A stretch of DNA of 64,000 nucleotides, taken from positions 7,939 to 71,938 of the forward strand of contig JBKEBQ010000027.1 of assembly GCA_047973225.1 (NCBI GenBank), in the 5' to 3' direction. The notes below the pieces were generated by a model. It saw only the letters and a program-made list of their open reading frames with translations, did not search any database and had not been told where the DNA came from. Positions 35,568 through 45,246 of the stretch are shown here, in pieces. Origin of the DNA: JBKEBQ01 sp047973225 (GTDB lineage: Bacteria > Bacillota_I > Bacilli_A > Erysipelotrichales > Erysipelotrichaceae). The translations under genes and the position numbers were made by a program. Each line of letters opens with the position of its first letter. Positions within the stretch are counted from its first letter, which is position 1.

Positions 35568-35600
35568 ATTCGTCGATTATGCGCGCGAATCTATTTTTTT
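35562..35600 (+). terminator. Terminator of the YfiH gene
   Basis: AAATAGATTCG and CGAATCTATTT form an 11-bp stem around a 13-base loop, followed by TTTT. It overlaps the last codons of the convergent cation-efflux gene. Confidence 0.8.
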
Positions 35601-36773
35601 ATCAATCGTAGAAGTATACGACTGTTCAATGGTAACCACCACGTAATTGGGAATCTCTCCTTGTGGAATGTCCTTTTTGATACGCTCCTTTAGTTCATTG
35701 TCACTCATTGAAAAAGCAACCGGAACTGATACATCAAAAATAAAATTATTGTGTGTATCTCCCTTCACGACACGAAAGTCATGTATCTTAAGTCGCTCAT
35801 CAATCCGTGCAATCATACTAGCACATGCTAAGCGCATCTCATTCGTATAAGGATCATCAATATCAATGGGATCCATATGAATCACAAGGTTGATATTATG
35901 ATCTTCGCTAAAGTCTTTTTCGATATTATCGATTACATCATGAGATTCTACGATGCTTTTATGACTGTCAACTTCTACATGCACCGTAATAAACGTTTTC
36001 TTAGGACCATATGTATGAACAACCAAATCATGCACGCCAAGAACTCCTTGATACTCCATAATACGCTTTACAATATCTTTACTAAAAGCGAAATCTGGTG
36101 CAACTCCAATCAGATTATCCAAGGTATCTTTAATAATCTCATAACCACTTTTTAAAATGAAAACAGCTACCAACAAGCCCAACACTCCATCTAGTTGCAA
36201 GGATAAAAATTTTGATAGTAGTGTTCCCACCAACACCACAGAAGTAGCCAATACATCCGCTATACTATCAACAGCAGTGGCTTCCATAACACTAGATGCA
36301 ATGAGTTTGCCATATTTTTTGTTGTAGCCATACATATATAACTTCACCACAATCGACATACCCAATACAACGAGTGAAATTTCATTAAAAATGATGGATT
36401 GAGGATTGAAGATGCGAGAAAATGAATCGACTGCCAATGTTATACCAAAATACAGGATAATGAAAGCAATGGCCATGCTAAATACATATTCTAATCGTTC
36501 ATGACCAAAAGGATGATCTTCATCTGCTGGTTTACTTGAGAAAATAAAACTAACAAGCGAAATAATACTACTCCCTGCATCACTTAAATTATTGAATGCA
36601 TCAGCGGAAATCGCCACACTTTTACTAAGCATACCAATCAAAAACTTTGATACGAACAATAATAAGTTTAGAAAAATACCAAAAATACTAGTAACTTTTC
36701 CATAGCTTGTACGTACCTGTGAACTTTTTATATTTTTATAATCACGAATAAAAAAACGAATCAATAGTTGCAT
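35577..36773 (-). CDS. Cation diffusion facilitator (metal efflux) transporter
   Basis: 398 residues. Six membrane helices with the CDF metal site motifs SADAFNNLSDAGSS and EATAVDSIADVLATS, and HPFGHERLEYVFS in the loop after helix 2. The long C-terminal cytoplasmic domain (from about 220) includes a metal-regulated dimer domain (VLGVHDLVVHTYGPK, VHVEVDSHKS). It exports Zn, Mn or Fe in exchange for protons; the metal cannot be told. It is transcribed alone and convergent with the YfiH gene. Confidence 0.9.
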   Translation of the reverse strand: MQLLIRFFIRDYKNIKSSQVRTSYGKVTSIFGIFLNLLLFVSKFLIGMLSKSVAISADAFNNLSDAGSSIISLVSFIFSSKPADEDHPFGHERLEYVFSMAIAFIILYFGITLAVDSFSRIFNPQSIIFNEISLVVLGMSIVVKLYMYGYNKKYGKLIASSVMEATAVDSIADVLATSVVLVGTLLSKFLSLQLDGVLGLLVAVFILKSGYEIIKDTLDNLIGVAPDFAFSKDIVKRIMEYQGVLGVHDLVVHTYGPKKTFITVHVEVDSHKSIVESHDVIDNIEKDFSEDHNINLVIHMDPIDIDDPYTNEMRLACASMIARIDERLKIHDFRVVKGDTHNNFIFDVSVPVAFSMSDNELKERIKKDIPQGEIPNYVVVTIEQSYTSTIDKKIDSRA

Positions 36774-36828
36774 CTCTACCTCACATGTTTCCTAATTATA
36801 CTATTGTCAAAACGCAAAAGCAAACCTT

Positions 36829-36857
36829 TATAAAAACGGTTCCCAAAGGAAACCGTT
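36829..36857 (-). terminator. Terminator of ppdK
   Basis: AACGGTTTCC pairs with GGGAACCGTT (10 bp with one G-U) around TTT, followed by TTTTTAT on the minus strand. It starts 8 bases past the ppdK stop. Confidence 0.82.
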
Positions 36858-36864
36858 GTTTTGA

Positions 36865-39495
36865 TTATTGTTTCGCACGAATTGCTGCTTGGGCAGCTGA
36901 TAATCTTGCAATTGGTACACGAAATGGCGAACAAGAAACGTAATCCAAGCCAATGTTATGACAAAATGCAATCGTCGAAGGATCTCCGCCATGTTCCCCA
37001 CAAATTCCAAGTTTGATATCAGGTCTCGTTTTTCTTCCAAGTGACACTGCCATATCCACAAGTTTACCAACGCCTTTTTGGTCAAGTCGCGCAAATGGGT
37101 CTTGTTCATACACTTTCTTATCATAATAATCTTCTAAAAAGCCTGCTGCATCATCACGCGAAAAGCCGAATGTCATTTGCGTTAAATCATTTGTGCCAAA
37201 GGAGAAGAACGCTGCCTCACAGGCAATTTCATCTGCTAATAAAGCAGCACGAGGAATTTCAATCATGGTCCCAACCATATACTTCAAATCAACACCAGAA
37301 CCTTTGATGATGGCATCTGCAGTTTCCATAATTTCTTTTTTCACAAATTTAAGCTCTTCCACATCGCCAATGAGGGGTATCATAATTTCTGGAACAATAT
37401 GATACTCTGGATGCTTTTCGCTTACATTAATCGCTGCTTCGATAACTGCCTGCGTTTGCATACGGGCAATTTCTGGATAAGTAATTGCCAAACGGCAACC
37501 ACGATGTCCCATCATGGGGTTGAATTCATGAAGTCCAGCAATAATTCCCTTTAACTCTTCCACTTCCATTCCCATATCATCTGCTAACGTTGTAATATCA
37601 TAAGATGAAGTTGGTAAAAATTCATGTAATGGGGGATCTAAATAACGAATCGTAACGGGTCTGTCTTTCATGACTTCATAAATCCCTTCAAAATCGCCAC
37701 GTTGCATCGGCAATAATTTCGCCAATGAGCGCTTTCTTTGCGCTTGTGTTTTCGCCACAATCATTTCACGAATCGCCTTGATTCGATCGCCTTCAAAAAA
37801 CATATGTTCCGTACGCACCAATCCAATCCCTTCTGCACCAAATGCGATTGCCTGTTTCGCATCCCTTGGTGTATCTGCGTTGGTTCTTACTTGCAGTTCT
37901 CTAAATGCATCTGCCCATTGCATAAATGTTTCAAAATATCCGCTAATTTGTGCTGGAACGGTTTTTATTTCTTCTCCATAAACATTACCACTCGACCCAT
38001 CTAATGAGATGTAATCATATTCACGATACGTCTTTCCATTTACTTTAAAATATTTTTCTTCTTCAAACATTTGAATATCACCACACCCAGATACGCAACA
38101 AATTCCCATACCACGTGCAACTACGGCAGCATGCGATGTCATCCCACCACGAACCGTTAAAATTCCTCTGGATGCATTCATCCCTTCAATATCCTCAGGT
38201 GATGTTTCCAAACGCACCAAAATAACACGATGACCTTTACTGGCATATTGTACTGCTGTTTCAGCACTAAAGACGATTTGTCCAGTAGCTGCACCTGGTG
38301 ATGCTGGTAATCCATTTGTAATCACCTGTGCTGCTTGTAGTGCGGCTTCTTCAAAGGTAGGATGAAGTAAACTATCCAATTGTTTTGGATTCACCATTAA
38401 TACCGCTTCTTCTTTTGTGATATGCGCTTCTTCAACCAAGTCACATGCAATCTTCAATGCTGCTGCCGCAGTTCGTTTTCCATTTCGTGTTTGCAGCATA
38501 TACAATTTGCGATTTTCAATCGTAAATTCCATATCCTGCATATCATGGTAATGATCTTCTAATCGTTTACTAATGGATACAAACTCTTGATATACATCCG
38601 GCATTACTTGTTCTAGTTGACTGATGTGTTTTGGGGTACGAATCCCCGCAACAACATCCTCTCCTTGCGCATTCATTAAAAATTCTCCATATAATGCGTT
38701 TTCACCTGTACTCGGGTTTCTAGTAAATGCAACACCTGTTCCACTTGTATCTCCCATATTCCCAAACACCATCATTTGCACATTCACAGCCGTTCCCCAA
38801 CTTGCTGGAATATCATTCATTTTCCGATAATAAATTGCACGTGGGTTATTCCACGATGCAAATACTGCCTCAATTGCTTTTGCCAATTGTACTTTGGGAT
38901 TATCTGGAAAATCTTCTTTTAATTGAACATGGTAAAAAGCCTTGAAGCGCTTTACCATTTCTTTTAAGTCTTCGGTTGTCAGATCTGTATCCAACATCAC
39001 TTTTCGTTCTGCCTTAATATCATCAATAATGGTTTCAAATTTTGTTTTTGATAGCCCCATTACCACATCCGAAAACATTTGGATAAATCGTCGATATGAG
39101 TCATACGCAAACCGGGGATTCTCTGTTAGGATTGCTAATCCTTCAACAACCTCATCGTTCAACCCTAAATTCAAAATGGTGTCCATCATTCCTGGCATAC
39201 TGGCTCTTGAACCAGAACGTACAGATACCAATAAAGGATTGCTTGCATCACCAAATTGTTTTCCTGAATGTTTCTCTAAGTTTTTTAAATGGACAAAAAT
39301 TTCATTTGTGATGTCCGTATTGATTTTTTGCTGATCAATATAATATTGATTACATGCTTCTGTTGTCACGGTAAATCCATCTGGTACAGGCATGCCCAAA
39401 TTTTTCATCTCCGCAAGATTCGCACCTTTTCCTCCTAATAAATTGCGCATATTTCCATTTCCTTGCGAAAATGAATATACAAATTTGTCACTCAT
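36865..39495 (-). CDS. ppdK: Pyruvate, phosphate dikinase
   Basis: 876 residues, full length. It interconverts pyruvate, ATP and Pi with PEP, AMP and PPi. N-terminal ATP-grasp (LLGGKGANLAEMKNLGMPVPDGFTV, SVRSGSRASMPGMMDTILNLG), the phospho-His domain with GGMTSHAAVVARGMG, and a C-terminal PEP/pyruvate barrel (LGICGEHGGDPST). AAGGAGG precedes the ATG. In many anaerobes the enzyme replaces or supplements pyruvate kinase. A perfect cre site between promoter and gene points to carbon-catabolite control. Confidence 0.97.
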   Translation of the reverse strand: MSDKFVYSFSQGNGNMRNLLGGKGANLAEMKNLGMPVPDGFTVTTEACNQYYIDQQKINTDITNEIFVHLKNLEKHSGKQFGDASNPLLVSVRSGSRASMPGMMDTILNLGLNDEVVEGLAILTENPRFAYDSYRRFIQMFSDVVMGLSKTKFETIIDDIKAERKVMLDTDLTTEDLKEMVKRFKAFYHVQLKEDFPDNPKVQLAKAIEAVFASWNNPRAIYYRKMNDIPASWGTAVNVQMMVFGNMGDTSGTGVAFTRNPSTGENALYGEFLMNAQGEDVVAGIRTPKHISQLEQVMPDVYQEFVSISKRLEDHYHDMQDMEFTIENRKLYMLQTRNGKRTAAAALKIACDLVEEAHITKEEAVLMVNPKQLDSLLHPTFEEAALQAAQVITNGLPASPGAATGQIVFSAETAVQYASKGHRVILVRLETSPEDIEGMNASRGILTVRGGMTSHAAVVARGMGICCVSGCGDIQMFEEEKYFKVNGKTYREYDYISLDGSSGNVYGEEIKTVPAQISGYFETFMQWADAFRELQVRTNADTPRDAKQAIAFGAEGIGLVRTEHMFFEGDRIKAIREMIVAKTQAQRKRSLAKLLPMQRGDFEGIYEVMKDRPVTIRYLDPPLHEFLPTSSYDITTLADDMGMEVEELKGIIAGLHEFNPMMGHRGCRLAITYPEIARMQTQAVIEAAINVSEKHPEYHIVPEIMIPLIGDVEELKFVKKEIMETADAIIKGSGVDLKYMVGTMIEIPRAALLADEIACEAAFFSFGTNDLTQMTFGFSRDDAAGFLEDYYDKKVYEQDPFARLDQKGVGKLVDMAVSLGRKTRPDIKLGICGEHGGDPSTIAFCHNIGLDYVSCSPFRVPIARLSAAQAAIRAKQ

Positions 39496-39507
39496 ATAAA
39501 ACCTCCT

Positions 39508-39521
39508 TGTAATCGCTTACA
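39508..39521 (-). promoter_or_regulatory. cre site (CcpA) upstream of ppdK
   Basis: TGTAAGCGATTACA matches all 14 positions of the cre consensus TGWAANCGNTNWCA. It lies between the promoter -10 and the ribosome site, a roadblock position for repression. Confidence 0.72.
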
Positions 39522-39532
39522 CCTATATTTTT

Positions 39533-39553
39533 ATTATACCATAAAGTTTATGG
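39533..39553 (-). promoter_or_regulatory. ppdK promoter with overlapping palindrome
   Basis: Minus strand: extended -10 TGGTATAAT (TATAAT at 39533-39538) overlaps a perfect 15-bp palindrome CCATAAAGTTTATGG (39539-39553) that occupies the spacer. It may be an operator for a second regulator. Confidence 0.6.
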
Positions 39554-39688
39554 GGTATCCTACAATATTTTTATCCTCGTTTTTTTGAAGAATATCCACT
39601 TCATAATATATATATTCATTTCATCATATATTAACGAGCTAAATTTATCTTTATGCTCATAATACCTTTTCAATATACTTACGGATAC

Positions 39689-40411
39689 TCAATACAAGCG
39701 TGTATATTCTTTAAAATACGCTTCATTTACAGATGTATTCCCATCCACATTCAAACTAACGAACACCGGCGGCTTTACACCGCTATCTACTATATATTTG
39801 GCGCACATTACTTCGATTGCTTGTGCGATAAAAGCATTTGCTATAGAGGATGTAGGCAACATGGTGGCATCAACACCATCCAACGCTAAACAGCTATCTC
39901 CTACTTCACCACAGTTGTCAATCACAACATCTGCAACATCCATAAGTTTCTTACCACTTTTATGCCTAGAAGCCGTGTTGGAAGAGTGTTTTTTCGATGT
40001 AATTGCAATCACACGTGCACCAATGGCTTTTGCTTCCAGCGCCAACTCTACAGGGTATGCATTGCGCCCTGAATTCGAGGCCACCAATACCACATCCCCT
40101 GAGCGAACATGGTATAAATTTAATAGAATTTTCGCATAACCTTCCAATCGTTCAATCGCACTACTTTTGGTTGGATGCTCATTCAATGTCAATTCATTTG
40201 TTAGGATGGGGATGGGAAAAGCCAAACATCCCGCTCTACCATAAAACTCTTCAGCAACCGTATGTGAATGTCCACTACCACTCACGAAAAAATGATGTCC
40301 ATCAACAAAAGCAGCAGCAATCATTTTTGCAGCGGTATCAATCGTTTCTCTTTGTGTCGTTTGGATTGTTTTCACCAGTACTAATCCTCGCTCAAATACA
40401 GTATCTATCAT
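39689..40411 (-). CDS. SIS-domain protein, UPF0309-like
   Basis: 240 residues. A sugar isomerase (SIS) fold with FVSGSGHSHTVAEEFYGRAGCL and VLVASNSGRNAYPVELALEAK. It binds phosphosugars, perhaps as an isomerase or a phosphosugar lyase/regulator. The UPF0309 family has no firmly assigned reaction. The ATG at 40411 has AAGGAG six bases upstream; a GTG at 40429 is less likely. The gene lies between valS and ppdK, about 60 bases after valS. No sugar-transport gene is adjacent. Confidence 0.85.
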   Translation of the reverse strand: MIDTVFERGLVLVKTIQTTQRETIDTAAKMIAAAFVDGHHFFVSGSGHSHTVAEEFYGRAGCLAFPIPILTNELTLNEHPTKSSAIERLEGYAKILLNLYHVRSGDVVLVASNSGRNAYPVELALEAKAIGARVIAITSKKHSSNTASRHKSGKKLMDVADVVIDNCGEVGDSCLALDGVDATMLPTSSIANAFIAQAIEVMCAKYIVDSGVKPPVFVSLNVDGNTSVNEAYFKEYTRLY

Positions 40412-40472
40412 CTTTTTCTCCTTGTTCACTCATGTCATTTCTCTTATAAATTCGTGTCTTCTTACAAAGTAT

Positions 40473-43091
40473 TTATTTTAATAATGCAGCAATTCTACGA
40501 TCTACAATAGCTAGTGTATCTTGATAATCTTGTAGTTTTGATTTTTCTTGATCTACTTTTTCCTTAGGTGCTTTGTTCATAAAATTGGCATTTTCTAACA
40601 TTCCTTGTCCACGTTTGATTTCTTGCAATAACTTATCTTTCTCCTTTTGTAATTTCAATAATTCAGCTTTAGGATCTATAAGTTCTGCTAAAGGTATCGC
40701 AATACTTCCATTGCTGATTGCTCGCACTACCATTTCTTCACTGGTGTTGACACTTGTCCAAGAGGCATGGCACATCGTATCCATAATAGCAGCAATAAAG
40801 GCAATGCTAGGTTGTACTTCGTCTTTTCTGTTTTTCACAATCACCTGCACTTGTGCGCTTGGCTTTAAATTATATTCAGCTTTAATCTCACGGATTGTTG
40901 TAATCATGGAGATGAGCATATCCACCTGCTCACGTTCATTTACTTCCAAAGACACATCAAAAGTCGTTGGCCAAGTTTCTAAGTTGATGCTTTCTTGGGC
41001 ATGAGGAATTGCCAAATATAATTCTTCTGTCACAAACGGCATAAATGGTTGTATCATTTTTAAGATTCCACTTAAAACCACAAGAAGCGTTGATTTTGAT
41101 GCCATAACAACTTTAGTTTCATCACTTTGTAAGCCTGCTTTGCTAAGTTCTATATACCAACTACAAAAATCATCCCAAATAAAACCATACAGTTCATTAC
41201 CCACTAGCGAAAATTCAAACTTATCCATGTTACGACTTACATTTTGCAGTGTCTCATTAAAGCGTTGCAACATCCATTTATCAATTATTGATGCGTGTAT
41301 TAAAGAAATATCAGACAATGCAAAATCATCTTTCAAATGTAATATCACAAACTTTGTTGCATTATAAATTTTATTAATAAAGTTACTTGATGATGCGACT
41401 TTTTCTTCAATAAAGCGCAAATCTTGCCCAGGTGTCGAATTGGTAGTTAAAAAGAAGCGCATAGCATCACAGCCAAACTGCTCAACAACATCAATGGGGT
41501 CAACACCATTACCCAAAGATTTCGACATTTTCCGTCCTTGGGCATCACGGACTAATCCATGAATCAAAACATCTTTAAAAGGGCGTGTATGTGTTGCGTA
41601 TCGTGCTTGAAACGCCATTCTAGCAACCCAAAAGAAAATAATATCATATCCTGTTACAAGTGTGTCATTGGGATAATAACGATCCAAATCAGCCCCTTTT
41701 TCAGGCCATCCCAATGTTGAAAATGGCCATAGAGCACTGGAAAACCATGTGTCCAAAACATCTTCATCTTGGGTCCAGTTTTCCATATCACAAGGTGCTT
41801 TTTCACCGACAAAAATTTCACCTGTTTCTTTATGATAATAAGCAGGAATCCGATGCCCCCACCACAATTGGCGAGAAATACACCAATCCTCAATCTTCTC
41901 TAACCATTGTTCAAAAATATGTGCAAAGCGATGAGGTGTAAAATGTATTTTTTCAGCATCTTGTTTTTGATGTTGCAACACTGCATCCGCCAATGGACGC
42001 ATTTTCACAAACCATTGTTTCGATAAATACGGCTCTACAACGGCATCGGTTCTTTCCGAATGTCCCACTTGATGCATGTGTTTTTCAATAGACACTACAT
42101 TTCCCGCAGCTTTCATATCCGCCACCAGTGCCTCGCGGCATACAAAACGATCCATCCCAGCATATGTGCCACACACTTCATTCATGGTTCCATCTGCATG
42201 CATACAAATAACTTTATCTAGATGGTATTTTTCACCAATCAAAAAATCATTTGGATCATGTGCAGGTGTACATTTCATAGCTCCTGTACCAAACGCAATA
42301 TCAATGTAGTCATCACTGATAATTGGCAAAATATCACCATTTGCAGGATTGATTGCTTGTTTTCCAATCACATCTTGATAACGCTCATCTTCTGGATGAA
42401 CAACCACACACACATCTCCAAACATTGTTTCTGGACGTGTTGTTGCTACTTCTAATACCTTATCACTATCGACAATTTTATAGCGAAAGGTATACATTGC
42501 TCCTTCCACCTCTTTGTGAACCACTTCAATATTGGATAACGCTGTTTTTGCTTGTGGATCCCAGTTGATAATTCTTTCTCCTTGATAAATCAAACCATCA
42601 TTATACAAATCAACAAAAATTTTATTCACCGCCTTATTTAAACCTTCATCCAAAGTAAAACGCTCCTTGGTATAGTCTAAGGATAAACCAAGACATGCCC
42701 ATTGTTCACGAATATGTGCAGCATATTCTTCTTTCCACTGCCATGCTTTATCCAAAAATGCTTCACGACCAATTTCATAGCGTGAAATATTTTGTGACTT
42801 TAAACGCTCATCTACTTTAGCCTGTGTTGCAATCCCCGCATGATCCATACCAGATAACCATAAAACATCAAAACCTTGCATTCTTTTATAACGTGCAATA
42901 ATATCTTGTAGAGTTGTATCCCATGCATGCCCCAAATGCAATTTACCCGTTACATTGGGCGGCGGAATCACCATACAATACGGTTTTTTATGAATATCTC
43001 CTGCTGTGAAATAACCTTTTTTTACCCAATCTTGATAATACTTTTTTTCAATCGTTTTGTGATCGTATTTTGCTTCTAATTGATGTTTCAT
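40473..43091 (-). CDS. valS: Valyl-tRNA synthetase
   Basis: 872 residues. Class I synthetase with PPPNVTGKLHLGHAWD (HIGH) and KMSKSLGNG (KMSKS), an editing domain between them, an anticodon-binding domain, and a C-terminal coiled coil (about 805-872) typical of ValRS. AGGAGG precedes the ATG. Upstream lies a T-box leader, so uncharged tRNA-Val should induce it. Confidence 0.97.
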   Translation of the reverse strand: MKHQLEAKYDHKTIEKKYYQDWVKKGYFTAGDIHKKPYCMVIPPPNVTGKLHLGHAWDTTLQDIIARYKRMQGFDVLWLSGMDHAGIATQAKVDERLKSQNISRYEIGREAFLDKAWQWKEEYAAHIREQWACLGLSLDYTKERFTLDEGLNKAVNKIFVDLYNDGLIYQGERIINWDPQAKTALSNIEVVHKEVEGAMYTFRYKIVDSDKVLEVATTRPETMFGDVCVVVHPEDERYQDVIGKQAINPANGDILPIISDDYIDIAFGTGAMKCTPAHDPNDFLIGEKYHLDKVICMHADGTMNEVCGTYAGMDRFVCREALVADMKAAGNVVSIEKHMHQVGHSERTDAVVEPYLSKQWFVKMRPLADAVLQHQKQDAEKIHFTPHRFAHIFEQWLEKIEDWCISRQLWWGHRIPAYYHKETGEIFVGEKAPCDMENWTQDEDVLDTWFSSALWPFSTLGWPEKGADLDRYYPNDTLVTGYDIIFFWVARMAFQARYATHTRPFKDVLIHGLVRDAQGRKMSKSLGNGVDPIDVVEQFGCDAMRFFLTTNSTPGQDLRFIEEKVASSSNFINKIYNATKFVILHLKDDFALSDISLIHASIIDKWMLQRFNETLQNVSRNMDKFEFSLVGNELYGFIWDDFCSWYIELSKAGLQSDETKVVMASKSTLLVVLSGILKMIQPFMPFVTEELYLAIPHAQESINLETWPTTFDVSLEVNEREQVDMLISMITTIREIKAEYNLKPSAQVQVIVKNRKDEVQPSIAFIAAIMDTMCHASWTSVNTSEEMVVRAISNGSIAIPLAELIDPKAELLKLQKEKDKLLQEIKRGQGMLENANFMNKAPKEKVDQEKSKLQDYQDTLAIVDRRIAALLK

Positions 43092-43104
43092 ACATCCTCC
43101 TCAT

Positions 43105-43322
43105 AATAAAAACACTCATCAAAGGACGAGTGTTTCGTGGTACCACCTTTTTTCACATGTTTCACATGTCTCAAATACGTAACGTGTACAAGCCGAGTTT
43201 ACTTACTATATATTCAGAAAACTTACTCCTAGACTACCTTCATAATGATGTTATACTTTGTTGCAGCACCCAAAGCTCTCTATCATGAACATCAATATTA
43301 CTCCTTCTAATCAACATAATAT
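43105..43322 (-). promoter_or_regulatory. T-box riboswitch upstream of valS
   Basis: The minus-strand leader contains the T-box core GGTGGTACCACG (about 43136-43147) followed by a terminator hairpin (AAACACTC/GAGTGTTT, 43110-43135) with T5. The upstream part holds a Stem I-like region with GGGTGCTGC. Candidate valine specifier codons (GTA or GTC near 43225) are seen, but the fold was not computed. The leader of about 220 bases fits the class. Confidence 0.88.
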
Positions 43323-43328
43323 ATCCTT

Positions 43329-43357
43329 ATTATAAACAAAAATTTACATCTGTGCAA
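43329..43357 (-). promoter_or_regulatory. Promoter of the valS T-box leader
   Basis: On the minus strand TTGCAC (43352-43357) and TATAAT (43329-43334) are exactly 17 bases apart. The -35 lies inside the end of the upstream flavodiiron gene. Confidence 0.8.
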
Positions 43358-44531
43358 TGATGTTTTTTGCATAGGAACGAATTTGTTCAATTTGGGCTTC
43401 ACTCGGTTTGAATAAAATTCGTAAACCCTCATCTACCACTTTCATTTTTTGTTGTTTTAAACGAGCGATCATATGGGGAACCGCTTCCCCGCTCCATCCA
43501 TAACTGCCAAAAGCCGAAACAATTTTTGCCTCGTGGTAGGGCAGTGTAACAGCATTCATAATATCGAAAATAGGTGGCAATGCATCCGCTACCATTGTAG
43601 GTGACCCATATAAATTTACATCACTTGTAATTAGCGCCTCTTTCACCTCACTCACATTGCTTATTTGTAAGTCATAGGTTTTACACAAGACACCGGCCTG
43701 CAAAAACTCATCTTGTATGATTTCAGCCATTTTTTTTGTATATCCATATGCCGAAACATATACAATACTAGCACTTTTCTGTGGCTTTTCTTTACATGTC
43801 GCAAAACGAATATAATATGCAATCATCTCCTGAATATCCGTATCAATAATAACACCATGCCCTGGTGCAATGATATCAATATCAAAATCTTTTATTTTAT
43901 CCATTGCTTTTAAAACAAATGAGCGAAAAGGACCCATAATCATCAGTGTATAATAATCTAATGTTTCTCTAAAAATACTGCGGTCTTCTAATTGTGATAA
44001 AAGCATATGATCACTTGCATAATGTTGCCCAAAAGAATCACAAGTAACCAACACTTTATCTTCATGAATGTAAGTGTATATCGTATCTGGCCAATGTAAA
44101 TTAATCGCATTCACAAATTGCAAAGTTCGCTTTCCCAAACACAGCGTATCACCATCTTTTACGATTAATGAATTAAATTCATGGTTCATAATTTCTTTTA
44201 GATTACGACTGGCAGCAAGTGAAGATACTACAACAATGTGTGGATTGATCGCCAATAACTTTGCAATTGCTCCTGAATGATCTGGCTCGGTGTGACTTAC
44301 AACAATGTATTTAATTTCATCAACAGAACCGATTTCATTAATTTTCTTTATGTATTCATCAAAAAAAGCTTCCTTCACACCCTCAAATAAAATAATCCCT
44401 TCTTCTGTTTTTAAAATGTAAGCATTGTATGTTGTCCCGTATTTTGTTTCCATGATAATATCAAAAACGCGCAAATCACGATCTTTTACACCTACCCAAT
44501 ACAAATTCTTTTTTATCTCTAATACATCCAT
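43344..44531 (-). CDS. Flavodiiron protein (FprA-like oxygen/NO reductase)
   Basis: 395 residues. An N-terminal metallo-beta-lactamase-like diiron domain with SHTEPDHSG (HxExDH), NLHWPDT, the bridging Asp in TCDSFGQH, and APGHGV. The C-terminal flavodoxin domain (from about 258) has IVYVSAYGYTKKMAE as FMN-binding loop. It reduces O2 to water or NO to N2O in anaerobes, with electrons from rubredoxin or a flavoprotein. AAGGAGCG precedes the ATG. No rubredoxin gene is adjacent. Confidence 0.94.
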   Translation of the reverse strand: MDVLEIKKNLYWVGVKDRDLRVFDIIMETKYGTTYNAYILKTEEGIILFEGVKEAFFDEYIKKINEIGSVDEIKYIVVSHTEPDHSGAIAKLLAINPHIVVVSSLAASRNLKEIMNHEFNSLIVKDGDTLCLGKRTLQFVNAINLHWPDTIYTYIHEDKVLVTCDSFGQHYASDHMLLSQLEDRSIFRETLDYYTLMIMGPFRSFVLKAMDKIKDFDIDIIAPGHGVIIDTDIQEMIAYYIRFATCKEKPQKSASIVYVSAYGYTKKMAEIIQDEFLQAGVLCKTYDLQISNVSEVKEALITSDVNLYGSPTMVADALPPIFDIMNAVTLPYHEAKIVSAFGSYGWSGEAVPHMIARLKQQKMKVVDEGLRILFKPSEAQIEQIRSYAKNIIAQM

Positions 44532-44642
44532 ATGACGCTCCTTACTTATTACTAATAGTATAATTCTATTCTTAATATAATCAATTCAAACGCTTATTTT
44601 TATCAATTTCATTCGGCTTATAAAAATATTCTTACAATCGAA

Positions 44643-44667
44643 AAAGAGTGCACCATCCTCACTCTTT
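44643..44667 (-). terminator. Terminator of the lon-engB operon
   Basis: AAAGAGTG and CACTCTTT pair around a 9-base loop, then TTTTTC on the minus strand. The engB stop codon is inside the hairpin. Confidence 0.78.
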
Positions 44668-45246
44668 ATACATCTTTTCAATTTGTAACCATGCCTCTTT
44701 TATACCTTCTTTACACACGCTGGAAAAGGCAACAAGTTCTTCTTTTTGAAGTTGTAACACATCTTGAATAACGTTCATATTTTTTAGCATTTCATTTCGT
44801 TTTAATTTATCTATTTTGGTTGCTACCACAAGGACATGCATTTTATAATAGCGTGCAAATTCCATCATCAATGTATCATCCTCATTAGGAATGCGTCTAG
44901 CATCCACCAATAAAACAAGACCTTTTTTTTGTGTGCGATGATGGAAGTAATCTTCCATCATTTCCCCGAATTGTAACAATTGTTGCTTTGATAAATTCGC
45001 AAAGCCATACCCTGGAACATCAACAAAAATCAGCTCTTTATCCAATTGAAAAAAATTTAACAATCTCGTCTTTCCCGGTGTATTCCCCACATATGCAAGT
45101 TTTTTGCGATTGGTCATAGTGTTTATAAAACTCGATTTCCCGACATTACTTCTTCCTGCCAATACAATTTCTGGCAGAGCCGTAGGCGGCCATGAAGCCT
45201 TATCAGGAGCCGAAATAAGCAATGTACACTCTTGAAATTGTTTCAT
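44659..45246 (-). CDS. engB: Ribosome-biogenesis GTPase EngB (YsxC)
   Basis: 195 residues. G1 GRSNVGKSSFIN, G3 DVPGYGFANL and G4 TKIDKL are all present. It acts in assembly of the large ribosomal subunit. Its ATG overlaps the lon stop by one base (TAATG), an arrangement kept from Bacillus (lonA-ysxC). Confidence 0.96.
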   Translation of the reverse strand: MKQFQECTLLISAPDKASWPPTALPEIVLAGRSNVGKSSFINTMTNRKKLAYVGNTPGKTRLLNFFQLDKELIFVDVPGYGFANLSKQQLLQFGEMMEDYFHHRTQKKGLVLLVDARRIPNEDDTLMMEFARYYKMHVLVVATKIDKLKRNEMLKNMNVIQDVLQLQKEELVAFSSVCKEGIKEAWLQIEKMYKE

